Assembly (NCBI RefSeq): GCF_900111395.1
Contig: NZ_FOHV01000007.1
Coordinates: 118,621-182,620 of the forward strand
DNA from: Thorsellia anophelis DSM 18579
GTDB lineage: Bacteria > Pseudomonadota > Gammaproteobacteria > Enterobacterales > Thorselliaceae
DNA length: 64,000 bases
Direction of reading: 5' to 3'
Positions 62,377 through 64,000 of the stretch are shown here, one piece after another; position 1 is the first letter of the stretch; every line of letters begins with the position of its first letter. A program made the translations under genes and the position numbers. The notes beneath the pieces are model-generated. The model worked only from the letters and a program-made list of their open reading frames with translations. It ran no database searches and was not told the DNA's origin.

Positions 62377-62644
62377 AGTAATTTCTCCATTTAATAAGGA
62401 TTGTTAATATAAAAAAAGAACATTTAAGGTAAATATTCAAATAAATACGTCACTGAGTTATTCTAACTGATTTTTGTTTAAAAATATCAAATCAACTGCG
62501 TAAAAAGATAAATCTAAGATAAAAATATAATTGAGTATTAAGCTCACTCGCTACTAATAGTATTAAGAAAATCTTAAGAATGGTAACTAATTTAGAAAAG
62601 TTTGATGCACTTCACAAATAAAAGCACCGTTAAAGGTGCTTTTA
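62377..62644. other. ptsH upstream region
   Basis: 268 bp that should contain the ptsH promoters, behind the cysK terminator (62620-62643) and the CRP site (62645-62660). No gene was seen. Confidence 0.45.
62620..62643 (-). terminator. Intrinsic terminator of cysK
   Basis: AAAAGCACC (62620-62628) pairs with GGTGCTTTT (62635-62643); on the reverse strand the stem runs into TTTTATTTG. It lies 22 bp after the cysK stop. Confidence 0.85.
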
Positions 62645-62660
62645 TGTGATCCAGATCACA
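62645..62660 (-). promoter_or_regulatory. CRP (cAMP receptor protein) binding site
   Basis: TGTGATCCAGATCACA matches both TGTGA and TCACA half-sites exactly with the 6-bp spacer. It is upstream of ptsH, whose E. coli counterpart is CRP-controlled, but lies between the cysK stop and its terminator. Confidence 0.8.
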
Positions 62661-62665
62661 AAATA

Positions 62666-63667
62666 TTAAGATTTTAATGCGTCATCGGTAAAAATATCAG
62701 CAAATAGCGGAGACGTTAAATATCTTTCTGCAGAAGAGGCAAGTATTACGACGATCATTTTATCTGAATATTCTTTCATTTGGTTGATTTTAAGCGCTGC
62801 AGTGACAGCTGCACCAGAAGAAATACCAGCAAGAATACCTTCTTTTTGCATTAATTCATGCGCCATGTTGAATGCTTCTTCGTTGGTAACTAATTCAACT
62901 TTATCAAGTAATGATAAATCTAAATTGCCAGGTATAAAACCTGCGCCAATACCTTGGATTTTATGTGGGCCTGGTTTGATTTCTTCACCATTAAGTGTTT
63001 GTGTAATGACAGGAGAATCTGCTGGTTCAACGGCAACTGAGAGAATTGGTTTTTTTTGGGCTAATTTAATATATCTACTTACCCCTGTGATCGTGCCTCC
63101 TGTTCCTACACCAGCAATAAAAATATCAATATTACCTTTTGTAGCGCGCCAAATCTCAGGACCTGTAGTTATTTCATGAATGGCTGGATTAGCAGGATTG
63201 CTAAATTGTTGCAAAAGTAAATATTTCTCAGGGTTACTTTTTTGGATTTCTTCGGCTTTATTGATTGCGCCTTTCATGCCTTTAGCACCCTCTGTTAAAA
63301 TTAACTCAGCACCCAAAGCTTTAAGTAGCCGACGTCTTTCTAAACTCATTGTTTCAGGCATGGTAAGAATCAATTTATATCCTTTTGCCGCTGCAACATA
63401 AGCTAAAGCAATGCCAGTATTACCACTAGTTGGCTCAATTAGTGTTATGTCCTTATGAAGTAAGCCTTGTTTTTCAGCTTCCCAAATCATATTTGCGCCA
63501 ATTCTACATTTGACGCTAAAACTAGGGTTTCTTGATTCGATTTTTGCATATATATTACCATTACCAATACGATTTAATCTTACTAATGGCGTATGTCCAA
63601 TTGTTAAAGTGTTATCTAAGCTAATAACATCAATGTCAGAATGGGTAACTTGTGGAGTAGTATTCAT
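62666..63667 (-). CDS. cysK: Cysteine synthase A (O-acetylserine sulfhydrylase)
   Basis: 333 residues, about 10 longer than E. coli because of an N-terminal extension (residues 1-15). PLP-fold type [17 protein letters not shown] with the Schiff-base Lys, [12 protein letters not shown], the GTGGT-type phosphate loop [15 protein letters not shown], and [15 protein letters not shown]. It makes cysteine from O-acetylserine and sulphide. It keeps the enterobacterial cysK-ptsHI-crr order. The start lacks a strong ribosome site (AGGAAATATTG). Confidence 0.95.
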   Translation of the reverse strand: MNTTPQVTHSDIDVISLDNTLTIGHTPLVRLNRIGNGNIYAKIESRNPSFSVKCRIGANMIWEAEKQGLLHKDITLIEPTSGNTGIALAYVAAAKGYKLILTMPETMSLERRRLLKALGAELILTEGAKGMKGAINKAEEIQKSNPEKYLLLQQFSNPANPAIHEITTGPEIWRATKGNIDIFIAGVGTGGTITGVSRYIKLAQKKPILSVAVEPADSPVITQTLNGEEIKPGPHKIQGIGAGFIPGNLDLSLLDKVELVTNEEAFNMAHELMQKEGILAGISSGAAVTAALKINQMKEYSDKMIVVILASSAERYLTSPLFADIFTDDALKS

Positions 63668-63997
63668 ATCAATATTTCCTATGAGATTAATTTAGAATAA
63701 ATTTGTAATAATAGCCTGAGTAAATGTAATGAATTATTCACTATAAAATGAGTTGAGTTAGACTGAGTAGTTTTACCCAAAAAACGACCTTAAATTATTT
63801 GATTATCTTCCACATGCTATGCAAAATTGCAAATGCTAATTTTGCATGATCCATAACTAAATCGTAGATTTGAGTAATTTAAACCACTTACACATATCTA
63901 TAGTTACGCGATGCTCGACTTTTTTGTTGCATAATTTGGAGGGAGATGGCATAACTTACAACTAATTAAGAGACGAATCAAAATTAGGAGTAAAATC
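63668..63997. other. Divergent region upstream of cysK
   Basis: 330 bp between cysK and the gene starting at 63998. It contains a 10-bp inverted repeat (ATGCAAAATT at 63819-63828, AATTTTGCAT at 63838-63847), possibly an operator. No CysB site could be assigned. Confidence 0.45.
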
Positions 63998-64000
63998 ATG
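63998..64000 (+). CDS. Start codon of the next gene (cut by window edge)
   Basis: The window ends on ATG, with AGGAG seven bases upstream (63986-63990). This is a good ribosome site on the forward strand, so a divergent gene very likely begins here. Nothing of its product is visible. Confidence 0.6.

Overview
The window looks like chromosome of a low-GC gammaproteobacterium. It carries ptsH-ptsI-crr, the tsaE-amiB-mutL-miaA-hfq-hflX-hflK-hflC-purA series, the radC/coaBC/dut neighbourhood, fabR, trpR and a lysine riboswitch in front of lysC, all in forms close to the Enterobacterales versions. Base composition is strongly AT-rich and intergenic gaps are long. An insect-associated lineage such as Orbaceae would fit, but that is inference from composition and gene content only.

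Layout. 1-3624: start of a GntR-family regulator (minus strand), two small secreted PepSY proteins, and an OmpR-type response regulator overlapping a PhoQ-like histidine kinase. 4003-6627: tRNA-Ser(GGA), trpR and aspA. 6780-9145: a tight minus-strand accessory operon (TIGR04255-like protein, helix-turn-helix protein, and a protein with a QDC-type motif whose reading frame is split by one in-frame TGA). 9443-15526: rpmB-rpmG, radC, coaBC, dut, a META/DUF4377-like exported protein and fabR. 15930-20404: flagellin lysine methylase fliB and two tandem flagellins with matching sigma-28-type promoters. 21609-34608: yejK, rnm, a porin, aspC, pgpA, a GH1 6-phospho-beta-glucosidase, an alpha/beta hydrolase lacking its nucleophile, a YdgA-like protein and ghrA. 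34874-36123: a secreted protein split by a -1 frame change at an A7 run. 36525-42278: a BCCT transporter, a CDF transporter, rnk and a lone SMC/RecF-like AAA ATPase. 42595-56695: lysine riboswitch and lysC, queG, then tsaE to hflC. 56796-64000: purA, csdA, crr, ptsI, ptsH, cysK, and the start codon of the next gene.

How they work together. The housekeeping parts cover sugar phosphotransfer (HPr, EI, EIIAGlc, with a CRP site upstream), sulphur and cysteine metabolism (cysK, csdA), aspartate-family metabolism (aspA, aspC, lysC), tRNA modification (tsaE, miaA, queG), RNA regulation (hfq) and membrane proteolysis control (hflKC). fliB beside two flagellins suggests lysine-methylated filaments.

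Mobile-element traces are two decayed IS200/IS605-type TnpB remnants with related right-end hairpins, one between mutL and miaA and one between hflX and hflK. The best candidate for an undescribed system is the 6780-9145 operon. The split secreted protein (A AAA AAG slippery site), the lone ATPase and the His-rich insert in the sensor kinase are the next most unusual items. All family names come from motif recognition by eye; no database search was run.
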